Positions 5,265 through 11,882 of a DNA stretch of 11,882 nt are shown piece after piece (the first letter of the stretch is position 1; each line of letters begins with the position of its first letter). This DNA comes from Nanobdellota archaeon (GTDB taxonomy: Archaea > Nanobdellota > Nanobdellia > Woesearchaeales > JAUYGA01). The DNA is taken from NCBI GenBank assembly GCA_030690755.1, contig JAUYGA010000178.1:1-11882 (forward strand), written 5' to 3'. Made by a program: the position numbers and the translations under genes. The notes under the pieces were generated by a model, which worked only from the letters and a program-made list of their open reading frames with translations, did no database searches and had not been told where the DNA came from.

Positions 5265-6755
5265 TTAAGAATTGGAAATTAATTTCTTAGCAGAAACTAT
5301 TAATTTGGATTTATTTCCTCTTTTAAAATAATATTTTTTAATTTTATTCATGAATGGTTGTGTAAAAGTTGACACAATAAAACGGAAAGAATTTTTATAT
5401 TCCTTTCTGCTAATCAAATTCCAAAGTTTTCTGAAATAAACTTTTCGATAGTAGGGTCTTATGATTATGTATTTGAGCGATGGAGCCATTAATTCAATAG
5501 AATACATAAAATCCAAAAGTTGGTCATTTGATAAAGGTCCTTTTATCTTCTGGTGCTGTACAGCTCGAGTAATTTTACCAAGTCCTTTTTCATACAGTAT
5601 ATTATTATTTTCAAGCCAGGTGCAGATATATGTCCCAGGGTAAGGTGTCAAAATATTTGTAGAAACTCCATCGGGCTTTATTTTTTTCACTAATTCCACA
5701 GTCTTATTAGCTTCTTCTATAGTTTCAACTGGTGCGCCGAAAATTATTGCAGCAGTAGCTGTAAGACCTAGCTTCTTGCAATCACTAAATAATTTAATAA
5801 CATCCTCAGGTTTTGCCTGTTTGTTGTAAAAATCTAAAACTTTCTCGCTGCCTGATTCAACCCCACAAGTAACACCATAGCAACCACAAGATTTTGCTTT
5901 TTTCAACATTTCAATGTCTGTGCTGTTTGCCCTGACTTGACCCGTCCAGATCAAATCTACTTTTTCCTTAATCATCAAATCCGCAAGTTCATAAAACCAC
6001 TTTCTCCATGCAATATGCAGAAGAAGATCATCATGAAAATATATCTCTTTAATTTTATATTTTTCCTTAAGAAACTTCATATGTTCAACTATTCGTTTAG
6101 GCGACATGCGCCTTATTTTAGTACCAAACATCATTTCGAGAGTGGGTTGGCAGAAAGTGCATCTATAAGGACAACCTCTAGAAACTAACATACCACATGC
6201 CGGGTGACAAAAAGCCCACCAAGTATCCTTGATGAGAGACTCTTCAAAATTTGGAAAAAGATCATAAGCAGGAAACGGCAAATCGTCCAAATTTTTTATA
6301 TAATCTTGTTTTCCAGTATCAATCAGCTTGTTTTTCCTTTTAAAAACAATACCTTTTACATTGCTAAATGCTTTTTTCTTTTCTATTTTTTCAGCAAGCT
6401 CTAAAATAGTTTTTTCTCCCTCTCCTTTTACAACAACATCAAATGCATCAAGAAAAAAGCCAGGATCTATCGTTGCATGCGGACCTCCAACAACTAAGAC
6501 TGAATCATTAAGTTGAGGTTTTAATGCTTTGGCTAGATTTATAGCATCAAGAGCCACTTCACTAGAAGAATAAACTCCTACAATTCCATACTTATTTAAA
6601 CTTAATAAATTGTAAATTTCTTTATTTTTTTGATAACGTAAATCCACAATATTAACAGAGTCACCACGTTCTCTCAAAACTGCCGCAACATATGCTAAAG
6701 ACAAAGGGATGCCGCTTTTCACAGGCATATCTAAGTATACCAACAAAACGTTCAT
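5265..6755 (-). CDS. Cobalamin-binding-domain radical SAM protein (second copy in the locus)
   Basis: A 496-residue radical SAM enzyme with an N-terminal B12-binding fold. The first strand is MNVLLVYLDMP, followed by SLAYVAAVLRERG, GGPH (90-93) and GEGE (121-124), the usual marks of this cobalamin domain, which lacks the DxHxxG motif of base-off enzymes. The 4Fe-4S cluster ligands are Cys195, Cys199 and Cys202 in SRGCPYRCTFC, with FGTKIRRMSP soon after and CGVESGSEKVL, also found in the copy at 569-1978. The 100 or so C-terminal residues are basic, carry several aromatic clusters and have no family signature I know. The start ATG has GAGGCGGA 5 bases upstream. The gene has its own TATA box candidate. 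The superfamily covers C-methylases, ring-closing enzymes and archaeal or bacterial lipid modifiers. In this setting a sugar or lipid carrier is the likely substrate, by inference only. Confidence 0.88.
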   Translation of the reverse strand: MNVLLVYLDMPVKSGIPLSLAYVAAVLRERGDSVNIVDLRYQKNKEIYNLLSLNKYGIVGVYSSSEVALDAINLAKALKPQLNDSVLVVGGPHATIDPGFFLDAFDVVVKGEGEKTILELAEKIEKKKAFSNVKGIVFKRKNKLIDTGKQDYIKNLDDLPFPAYDLFPNFEESLIKDTWWAFCHPACGMLVSRGCPYRCTFCQPTLEMMFGTKIRRMSPKRIVEHMKFLKEKYKIKEIYFHDDLLLHIAWRKWFYELADLMIKEKVDLIWTGQVRANSTDIEMLKKAKSCGCYGVTCGVESGSEKVLDFYNKQAKPEDVIKLFSDCKKLGLTATAAIIFGAPVETIEEANKTVELVKKIKPDGVSTNILTPYPGTYICTWLENNNILYEKGLGKITRAVQHQKIKGPLSNDQLLDFMYSIELMAPSLKYIIIRPYYRKVYFRKLWNLISRKEYKNSFRFIVSTFTQPFMNKIKKYYFKRGNKSKLIVSAKKLISNS

Positions 6756-6760
6756 TTTAA

Positions 6761-6768
6761 TCCGCCTC
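6761..6768 (-). promoter_or_regulatory. Shine-Dalgarno-like GAGGCGGA
   Basis: On the minus strand GAGGCGGA ends 5 bases before the radical SAM ATG. A very similar AGGCGG precedes the methyltransferase at 3074. Only GAGG or AAGG pairs with the standard anti-Shine-Dalgarno, so the extra CGG may be coincidental. Confidence 0.45.
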
Positions 6769-6850
6769 GTACGTTTATTTTCATCAAAATTAAGTATTTA
6801 GCACCTCATTTAAAAGATTTTTGAATTTATTCATCTGGATTCTACAAAAG

Positions 6851-6858
6851 TATTTAAA
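6851..6858 (-). promoter_or_regulatory. Archaeal-type TATA box TTTAAATA for the radical SAM (and perhaps GT4) unit
   Basis: On the minus strand TTTAAATA matches the archaeal TATA consensus. It lies in the 168-base gap after the GT39-like gene. A start about 25 bases downstream (near 6828) would leave a 5' leader of about 70 bases before the ATG at 6755. No spaced bacterial -35/-10 pair was seen in the gap. This is the main hint that the organism is an archaeon. Confidence 0.45.
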
Positions 6859-6923
6859 AGCGTGTTCATTTGCCTTTTTTAAAAATATACTAGCCTTTTC
6901 TCATCACCTGGTTCTTTAATCAG

Positions 6924-8411
6924 TTATTTGCCATTAATTAAATCTCGTTTTTCATAAATATAAACAACTCCTTTTCTATCATTATTAAAGCGATGGTGCA
7001 CTAAATCAGGTGTGCCACTCCAAACATCACTAGTTGTTAATAAGATGTGCATATTGTAATCTGGAAGGTCAATCTCTTTCCTCGAAACATACCAATCTAC
7101 TAATGTTGTTTCTCTGACATATACCTTATCTACAAAAAAGAGTTCACCCCTTGTCATTTGATCATTTGAAACTGTTTGATAAGGGCTACCATGCGAGTTT
7201 AAGAAATCAATCACATCTTGTTCTGCTGTGTCTACGTGATGCGTTATCTCATATAAATAATTAAAAAGGTCAAAGCGAAGCCCCATTGATCTTTCTATGA
7301 AGTAATTTTTACTTTGTTTTTCAATAATAGACATATTAAATTCATAGGGTTTATAAATTCCTAATGGAAATATGTATAAAACGTTAGTTGTTATTAAGCT
7401 AAGTATACAAATTAACGCTACTAACTTCTTGAATGAGACAATCGTCGTTGCCAGCATTATCGAAACTATCGGTAACAAGAACACCAAATACCTTACCTGC
7501 GGTAATTCATAAGTCGGTATAAAAACCATAAAAAATAAAGATAAAACAATGATAGGAATTAAAAATTTCTCTCTAATGTATCTTTTAATGTCAAAAATGA
7601 AGATTGCTGGAAAGATGAAGAACAAGAAGTAAAATACAAACAGTCCGATTCTTATCAACATAGAATCGTTATGAGTGGTTATTCCTAATTTATCAAACTG
7701 ATTTGTTAATACAAACCAAGGTAAGGTAAACAAAGCAATGAATAGATATGTTTTTAAAATCTTAACATAATTTTTTTTATGAAAAAAGAAGTAGTAAGCT
7801 GCAAAAGTAAATATTGTTGTAAAAAAACAAAACAAATTAGAGTGAAAAAGCAAAATCAGAGATAATGCAAGGTAGTTTTTCTTTTCATTTAAGTATCTAT
7901 GAAACATATAAACAGATAATGTAAAAAAGAATATGGAAATAGAATAATATGCTGCAAACCTAACATGTAAAATGAATAAAATATTAAAAGAAAGAAGCAT
8001 AGAAGATATTAATGCAATTTTCTTACTGTATATTTCATTAGCAAAAATATAAACAAGCAAAATGGTGAGTAGACCAAATAATGCGAAGGGAAACCTATAA
8101 GCAAAATATGTTATACCAAACAGTTTTAAAGAACCTGCAATCAAATATTCTCTCAACCAAGTGTTAAGCCTCCAAACCTCATTACTGCCAACTTTAGTCA
8201 ACCAAACATCTTGGGTTTGCCCCACTAAGTCTGTGTCAAGAGGATACCCGTGTTCTAGTAGGTAAATTGGACTCCTGACAGCGACATATTCATCTCCAGA
8301 AAGAGCCCTATCACCTAAATTCAAAAAAATAAGAAGCGATGCTATCAAAAACAAAAGAATGAATTCTTTGTGTTTTTTCAGCTTTCTTAAATATTGAATG
8401 CTTCGTTCCAT
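6924..8411 (-). CDS. GT39/ArnT-like polytopic membrane glycosyltransferase
   Basis: A 495-residue GT-C fold membrane enzyme which should use a polyprenyl-phosphate-linked sugar on the outer face of the membrane. The first transmembrane segment is at about 16-33, and the first external loop carries DRALSGDE with Asp40-Glu41, matching the acidic motif of the PMT/ArnT superfamily. About eleven hydrophobic segments follow up to residue 350, then a soluble domain of about 140 residues. The ATG lies inside the amidotransferase gene (25-base overlap, different frame) with no clear Shine-Dalgarno, so translation is probably coupled. No later start would keep the first membrane segment. A polyprenyl-phosphate glycosyltransferase at 11126-11882 in the same operon could make its donor. 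Alternatives are a general PMT_2-like glycosyltransferase or an oligosaccharide-modifying enzyme. Sugar and acceptor are unknown. Confidence 0.8.
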   Translation of the reverse strand: MERSIQYLRKLKKHKEFILLFLIASLLIFLNLGDRALSGDEYVAVRSPIYLLEHGYPLDTDLVGQTQDVWLTKVGSNEVWRLNTWLREYLIAGSLKLFGITYFAYRFPFALFGLLTILLVYIFANEIYSKKIALISSMLLSFNILFILHVRFAAYYSISIFFFTLSVYMFHRYLNEKKNYLALSLILLFHSNLFCFFTTIFTFAAYYFFFHKKNYVKILKTYLFIALFTLPWFVLTNQFDKLGITTHNDSMLIRIGLFVFYFLFFIFPAIFIFDIKRYIREKFLIPIIVLSLFFMVFIPTYELPQVRYLVFLLPIVSIMLATTIVSFKKLVALICILSLITTNVLYIFPLGIYKPYEFNMSIIEKQSKNYFIERSMGLRFDLFNYLYEITHHVDTAEQDVIDFLNSHGSPYQTVSNDQMTRGELFFVDKVYVRETTLVDWYVSRKEIDLPDYNMHILLTTSDVWSGTPDLVHHRFNNDRKGVVYIYEKRDLINGK

Positions 8412-10129
8412 TTTTCAAACGTATATATTGTCCATATCTGCCTTCCATAATAAAGAGGCGACTGATCATAATGAGTGACTGCTTTTTCTATTGTTTCGCG
8501 AGGCACTATTTTTGTGTTTTTTACACAGTCAATTATGTTATATTTCTTTATCCAGTGATGGATTGGTGTAAAAAATCTCTGTTTTTTTCTTAATGCAACT
8601 TTTTTTGGAAGATAATCCAACGCCACTCTCCTTAAAATAATCTTATCTTTCCTTAAACTTGGATCAAATCGCCTGGATAGCTCCAGTATTTTGTGATCCA
8701 TATAAGGAACTCTGGCTTCCAAAGAATGGGCCATGGTCACTTTATCCACCTTTAAGAGTAGATGCTGCAAAAAATTGTGGTAGTCGCAGATCTGCATATT
8801 GTCCAGCATACTTTTCGATTCAGGATAAGAAAATGGGAGCTTACCTTGGTTTTGCTCCCCTAATTCTTTTTCAGTAAACATACCAACTATTTTCTGGTAA
8901 TCTTTAGCTTCACTTTTTCCATAATTTTTGACAAGATCTATGAATCTTTTTTTACCTTCTGGCCCAAGCTCGCCCGTATATTTAAATTTAAGATTCAATA
9001 ATGGATTAGGAATATATCTAACTGATGGTGCAATCATTCTTGTCAAAAAATTGGTGTATTTTTTTAGCTTTAACATTATAGAATATTGCTCATACCCCCC
9101 AAAAAGCTCATCAGCACCATCTCCACTGAGCACTACTGAAACCGACTTTTTGGATTCTTTGGCCAGGAACCACAAGGGTATTGCTGCAGGGTCAGCTATT
9201 GGCTCATCGGCATGATAAAGCAACTTTGGCAGAATGTCTATTGAATTTTCACCTATGAAAATTTCCTTGTGCTCACTGCCTATATAATCTGAAATTCCCT
9301 TTGCCTGTTTAAGCTCATTTTCAAAGCTTTCATCCTCATAACCAACTGAAAAGGTCTTCTGAACACTTTCTTTTGATGAAATTGCTGCTATTAATGAAGA
9401 ATCTACACCCCCGGATAAAAATATCCCTACAGGCACATCTGCAAAAAGCCTTCTGCTTATAGCTATATTAAGGTCATTATCCAACTCTTTTTGAAAATTC
9501 CTGTTTTTTTCAGGCCCGAGATAAGTTCGGGAAGCGATCGGTATTTTAAAGATATTTTTAAAAGGAGTTGATTCACCAGGATAATACCTTAATTTAAGAT
9601 AACTGTTTAAAGAGCCATAATCTATTTCTTTTGGAGCAATTTTGAGCAGTGCCTTAATTTCTGAAGCATAATATTCTATTCCGTCTTTCCTATAAACATA
9701 TAACGGCTTAACACCTGACCTATCTCTCGCTACCAGATAATCTTTTTTTCCCTTATCAATCAAAATAAACGCAAATTCACCATTTAAATGTTTAATGCAC
9801 TCCTTTCCTTCTTCTTCATAAAGATGAATTATTACTTCCGTATCAGTGTTACTCTTGAATTTATGGCCTTTTGATTCCAGTTCAAACCGCAACTCTTTAA
9901 AATTATAAATCTCGCCGTTGAATATTAAAATAACAGAATCGTCTTCATTAGTCATCGGTTGTCTTCCATTTGGCGATAAATCTATTATGCTTAACCTCCT
10001 ATGACCTAAAGAAAACCAGTCATCAACATAAATCCCAGAATCATCAGGCCCTCTGTGAATCATCGTATTGTTCATGTCAAGGACTAACTTCTTGTTTGAT
10101 TCCCCAATTATCGCGCAGATGCCGCACAA
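8387..10129 (-). CDS. asnB: Asparagine-synthase-type glutamine amidotransferase
   Basis: A 580-residue glutamine-dependent amidotransferase. The N-terminal class II glutaminase domain starts MCGIC, with Cys2 the catalytic nucleophile after removal of Met. MIHRGPDD (23-30), LGHRRLSIID (41-50) and NGEIYN (71-76) belong to its active site. The C-terminal synthetase domain carries the ATP-pyrophosphatase loop SGGVDSS (239-245) and LSGDGADELFGGYE further on. The start must be TTG at 10129, since it directly precedes the catalytic Cys codon, and GAGAGGT (10138-10144) lies 8 bases upstream. In free metabolism AsnB makes asparagine from aspartate. In surface-polysaccharide clusters, related proteins are thought to amidate a uronic acid or similar carboxyl sugar, which fits here by context. 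It overlaps the GT39-like gene by 25 bases and follows the methyltransferase by 13. The gene symbol names the family, not a proven role. Confidence 0.9.
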   Translation of the reverse strand: MCGICAIIGESNKKLVLDMNNTMIHRGPDDSGIYVDDWFSLGHRRLSIIDLSPNGRQPMTNEDDSVILIFNGEIYNFKELRFELESKGHKFKSNTDTEVIIHLYEEEGKECIKHLNGEFAFILIDKGKKDYLVARDRSGVKPLYVYRKDGIEYYASEIKALLKIAPKEIDYGSLNSYLKLRYYPGESTPFKNIFKIPIASRTYLGPEKNRNFQKELDNDLNIAISRRLFADVPVGIFLSGGVDSSLIAAISSKESVQKTFSVGYEDESFENELKQAKGISDYIGSEHKEIFIGENSIDILPKLLYHADEPIADPAAIPLWFLAKESKKSVSVVLSGDGADELFGGYEQYSIMLKLKKYTNFLTRMIAPSVRYIPNPLLNLKFKYTGELGPEGKKRFIDLVKNYGKSEAKDYQKIVGMFTEKELGEQNQGKLPFSYPESKSMLDNMQICDYHNFLQHLLLKVDKVTMAHSLEARVPYMDHKILELSRRFDPSLRKDKIILRRVALDYLPKKVALRKKQRFFTPIHHWIKKYNIIDCVKNTKIVPRETIEKAVTHYDQSPLYYGRQIWTIYTFEKWNEAFNI

Positions 10130-10137
10130 GGTGTCTA

Positions 10138-10144
10138 ACCTCTC
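10138..10144 (-). promoter_or_regulatory. Shine-Dalgarno GAGAGGT for the TTG-initiated amidotransferase
   Basis: On the minus strand GAGAGGT overlaps the TGA stop of the methyltransferase (10143-10145) and ends 8 bases before the TTG start at 10129. The position supports both the rare start and coupled translation of the two genes. Confidence 0.55.
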
Positions 10145-11129
10145 AAATCTTTTTCAATTTAGCGTATAAAAACCAACCAAACCTTTTCTCATACCATCTC
10201 AGAAGAGGTGACTGATACACTTTCTTTCCAAAGCAATACAATTCAACTATTTCATACTTACTTACAAATTCCACCCTAAGACCTGCTTTTTTAGCCATGC
10301 GCCTAAGTTCAGATTCTGAAAAGCTTTTTGTGATAGCATTCACCATATTGTCCCTGAAAACGGTTTTTGCATTAGATTGTGAGCGGGTTTCTCCCATCCA
10401 GAGAGGAGTTAATTTAAAAATTAATTTACTGAATAATTTAGAACGCCTACAAAGAAACCTAAGTGTATTTTTAACATAATTCCATACACTGTTTTTATGA
10501 TACAACATTAGGTGTATGTTACCTCCTCTTTTAACTGTTCTTGCCAGATTATTCAATGATTTCTGCGTATCGGGGGTATGATGTATAACTCCCATGGAAG
10601 TTACTATGTCAAAACTGTTCTCCTTAACAGGCAAAAATTCTATGTTTCCCTGCACCAGCTGGGGTGAGAGACCATATTCTGAATGTAATTTTTTTATGTT
10701 AAGCAAAGAATTGGGCGTCTGATCCAATCCGATGACCTCTGCCCCCAACAAAGACAGCTCAGTATAAAGGTGACCTCCTCCGCAGCCTGCTTCAAGCATT
10801 AACTTGCCTTTGACATCATCTTCCCTGATGTACCATGGAGATTTATTGATTGTTCTTATGCTTATTTTATTCCTATTTTTTAATGCATCCCTCATCCCGA
10901 CTAAACCATAGGGCGTTTCATTAAACATTTCCTTAACTTTATGCTGATCTGTCACAGAAGAATCATGATACACCAAAGGTATTCCGTTTTTTATTTCAAA
11001 ACTTTTCTTGCATTCTTTACAAAAAAGACTTCCTTCGATAATTTCTTCTTTTTGTTTTTTAACTATCTTCAACTTTAAGTTGCATCCACATTTCGGGCAG
11101 GCAAGCAACAAAATATGTTTCTTCTTCAT
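10143..11129 (-). CDS. SAM methyltransferase with N-terminal zinc ribbon (Trm112-like)
   Basis: A 328-residue methyltransferase with two parts. Residues 1-55 form a Trm112-like zinc ribbon: Cys11 and Cys14 (CPKC), Cys37 and Cys40 (CKEC), followed by IKNGIPLVY, the usual sequence after the second knuckle. Residues 105-240 are a class I SAM fold: EAGCGGG (113-119) is motif I, GLDQTPNS (134-141) carries the ribose-binding acid, and MGVIHHTPD is motif IV-like. The C-terminal tail (about 245-328) is basic and ends in an aromatic stretch. The ATG overlaps the stop of the upstream GT2 gene as ATGA, and the amidotransferase begins 13 bases downstream, so all three are probably translated together. 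The substrate is likely a lipid-linked sugar or a carboxyl sugar, by context only. A stand-alone Trm112 partner is known for other enzymes; here the module is fused. Confidence 0.82.
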   Translation of the reverse strand: MKKKHILLLACPKCGCNLKLKIVKKQKEEIIEGSLFCKECKKSFEIKNGIPLVYHDSSVTDQHKVKEMFNETPYGLVGMRDALKNRNKISIRTINKSPWYIREDDVKGKLMLEAGCGGGHLYTELSLLGAEVIGLDQTPNSLLNIKKLHSEYGLSPQLVQGNIEFLPVKENSFDIVTSMGVIHHTPDTQKSLNNLARTVKRGGNIHLMLYHKNSVWNYVKNTLRFLCRRSKLFSKLIFKLTPLWMGETRSQSNAKTVFRDNMVNAITKSFSESELRRMAKKAGLRVEFVSKYEIVELYCFGKKVYQSPLLRWYEKRFGWFLYAKLKKI

Positions 11130-11882
11130 TTCAGATTTCCCCCATTTAAGTTAATCATCATTTCACCCAATAACCCTATCGCCAAAAGCTGTATTCCCAC
11201 CATCAAACTAAGCATCGATAAAATTAAGCTTGCTCTCAGTAGGTTCAAGCCAAAAAATACATTTAAAAAAAGAAGAGTAAATATTCCCAAAGAGCCGATT
11301 GCCATTAAAATAAAACCAACTGTACCAAAAAAATGCAGGGGTCTCTTTCCAAAAGTGCTTATGAATTTTATTGAAATCAAATCAAGAAATCCCTTGAGTA
11401 TTCTTGAAGTTCCGTATTTTGACTTTCCGTGTATTCTCGGCCTATGGTTTACAGGCATTTCAGCAATTTTAAAGCCCTGCGAATGCAAAAGAAAAGGTAT
11501 GTATCTGTGCAATTCCCCGTATATTCTGACAGATTTTGCCGCCTCTTTTGTGTATGCCTTAAATCCGCAATTAAAATCATGCAATTTTATACCTGAAATC
11601 TTTGAAGTCAGTGAATTAAATACTTTTGAAGGGATTGTTTTGTGAAACGGATCTTTCCTGTCTTTTTTCCATCCCGAAACTAAATCATAGCCTTCATTTA
11701 TTTTTTTAATGAAGTTAGGGATTTCAGCAGGATTATCCTGCAAATCGCCATCCATTGTTATTATTATACCTCCTGTCGCTTTGGCAAAACCAGACATCAA
11801 AGCTTCTGCTTTGCCTTTGTTTATTCTAAAACTTACATATTTGACTGGTAATTTTTTTATTTCTCTCAAAGTATCATCTGTA
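11126..11882 (-). CDS. Polyprenyl-phosphate glycosyltransferase (GT2, DPM1/GtrB-like), 5' end outside window
   Basis: A GT2 enzyme that should transfer a sugar from a nucleotide donor to polyprenyl (dolichyl or undecaprenyl) phosphate on the cytoplasmic side. The frame is open to the right edge. The first visible residues, TDDT, match the end of a VDDGSTDDT loop, so the TTG at 11869 is internal and about 35-45 N-terminal residues are missing. The metal site is in MDGDLQDNP. Two C-terminal transmembrane helices (PLHFFGTVGFILMAIGSLGI and a second around LILSMLSLMVGIQLLAIG) are typical of the DPM1/GtrB/ArnC group with a membrane anchor. It ends in TGA overlapping the methyltransferase ATG (ATGA). 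It is the natural source of lipid-linked donor for the GT39-like enzyme at 6924-8411. The sugar is unknown. Confidence 0.87.
   Translation of the reverse strand, partial: TDDTLREIKKLPVKYVSFRINKGKAEALMSGFAKATGGIIITMDGDLQDNPAEIPNFIKKINEGYDLVSGWKKDRKDPFHKTIPSKVFNSLTSKISGIKLHDFNCGFKAYTKEAAKSVRIYGELHRYIPFLLHSQGFKIAEMPVNHRPRIHGKSKYGTSRILKGFLDLISIKFISTFGKRPLHFFGTVGFILMAIGSLGIFTLLFLNVFFGLNLLRASLILSMLSLMVGIQLLAIGLLGEMMINLNGGNLK

Noticed and set aside
6871..6890. T-run and A-run after the GT39-like gene as a strong terminator
   Set aside because: On the minus strand only five T residues occur together, without a real hairpin, in sequence that is AT-rich throughout. It cannot be told from background.
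11115..11645. 176-residue plus-strand ORF opposite the polyprenyl-phosphate glycosyltransferase
   Set aside because: It is antisense to a well-recognised GT2 gene, has no domain signature, and its composition is what the complement of that gene would give.

Overview
This is an AT-rich window (roughly one third G+C by eye) from the inside of a surface-glycan assembly locus. Two gene sets converge. The plus-strand set (1-3628) reads: lipid-linked oligosaccharide flippase (5' end cut by the window), cobalamin-binding radical SAM enzyme, GT2 glycosyltransferase, then after a 311-base gap a small SAM methyltransferase. The minus-strand set, read from 11882 down to 3897, is: polyprenyl-phosphate glycosyltransferase (5' end cut), zinc-ribbon methyltransferase, asparagine-synthase-type glutamine amidotransferase, GT39-like membrane glycosyltransferase, a second cobalamin-binding radical SAM enzyme, and a GT4 glycosyltransferase. 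The sets meet tail to tail in 3629-3896. No rRNA, tRNA, CRISPR array or transposase gene was seen.

The organism is more likely an archaeon than a bacterium, but this is inference. In its favour are a good archaeal-type TATA box (TTTAAATA, minus strand, 6851-6858) in the only sizeable gap upstream of one minus-strand gene, a weaker one before the GT4 gene, no convincing bacterial -35/-10 pair in the gaps I inspected, and oligo-T tracts rather than strong hairpins as terminator candidates. Every protein family here also occurs in bacteria. No lineage can be named.

In the proposed pathway, GT2, GT4 and the polyprenyl-phosphate transferase build and charge sugars on a lipid carrier. The amidotransferase may convert a sugar carboxylate to an amide, the two classical methyltransferases may add O- or N-methyl groups, and the flippase exports the product. 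The GT39-like enzyme adds a residue outside the membrane from a polyprenyl-phosphate sugar. The two radical SAM/B12 enzymes are the least explained members: they could C-methylate or rearrange a sugar, or act on the lipid carrier or membrane lipid.

The amidotransferase/GT39 junction overlaps by 25 bases, the GT2/methyltransferase junction by an ATGA, and the methyltransferase/amidotransferase gap is 13 bases, so 11882-6924 looks like one translationally coupled operon. Points of note are a radical SAM gene whose only sensible start is ATT, a TTG start fixed by the catalytic Cys of the amidotransferase, a repeat-containing gap at 2763-3073, and two possible very small genes.
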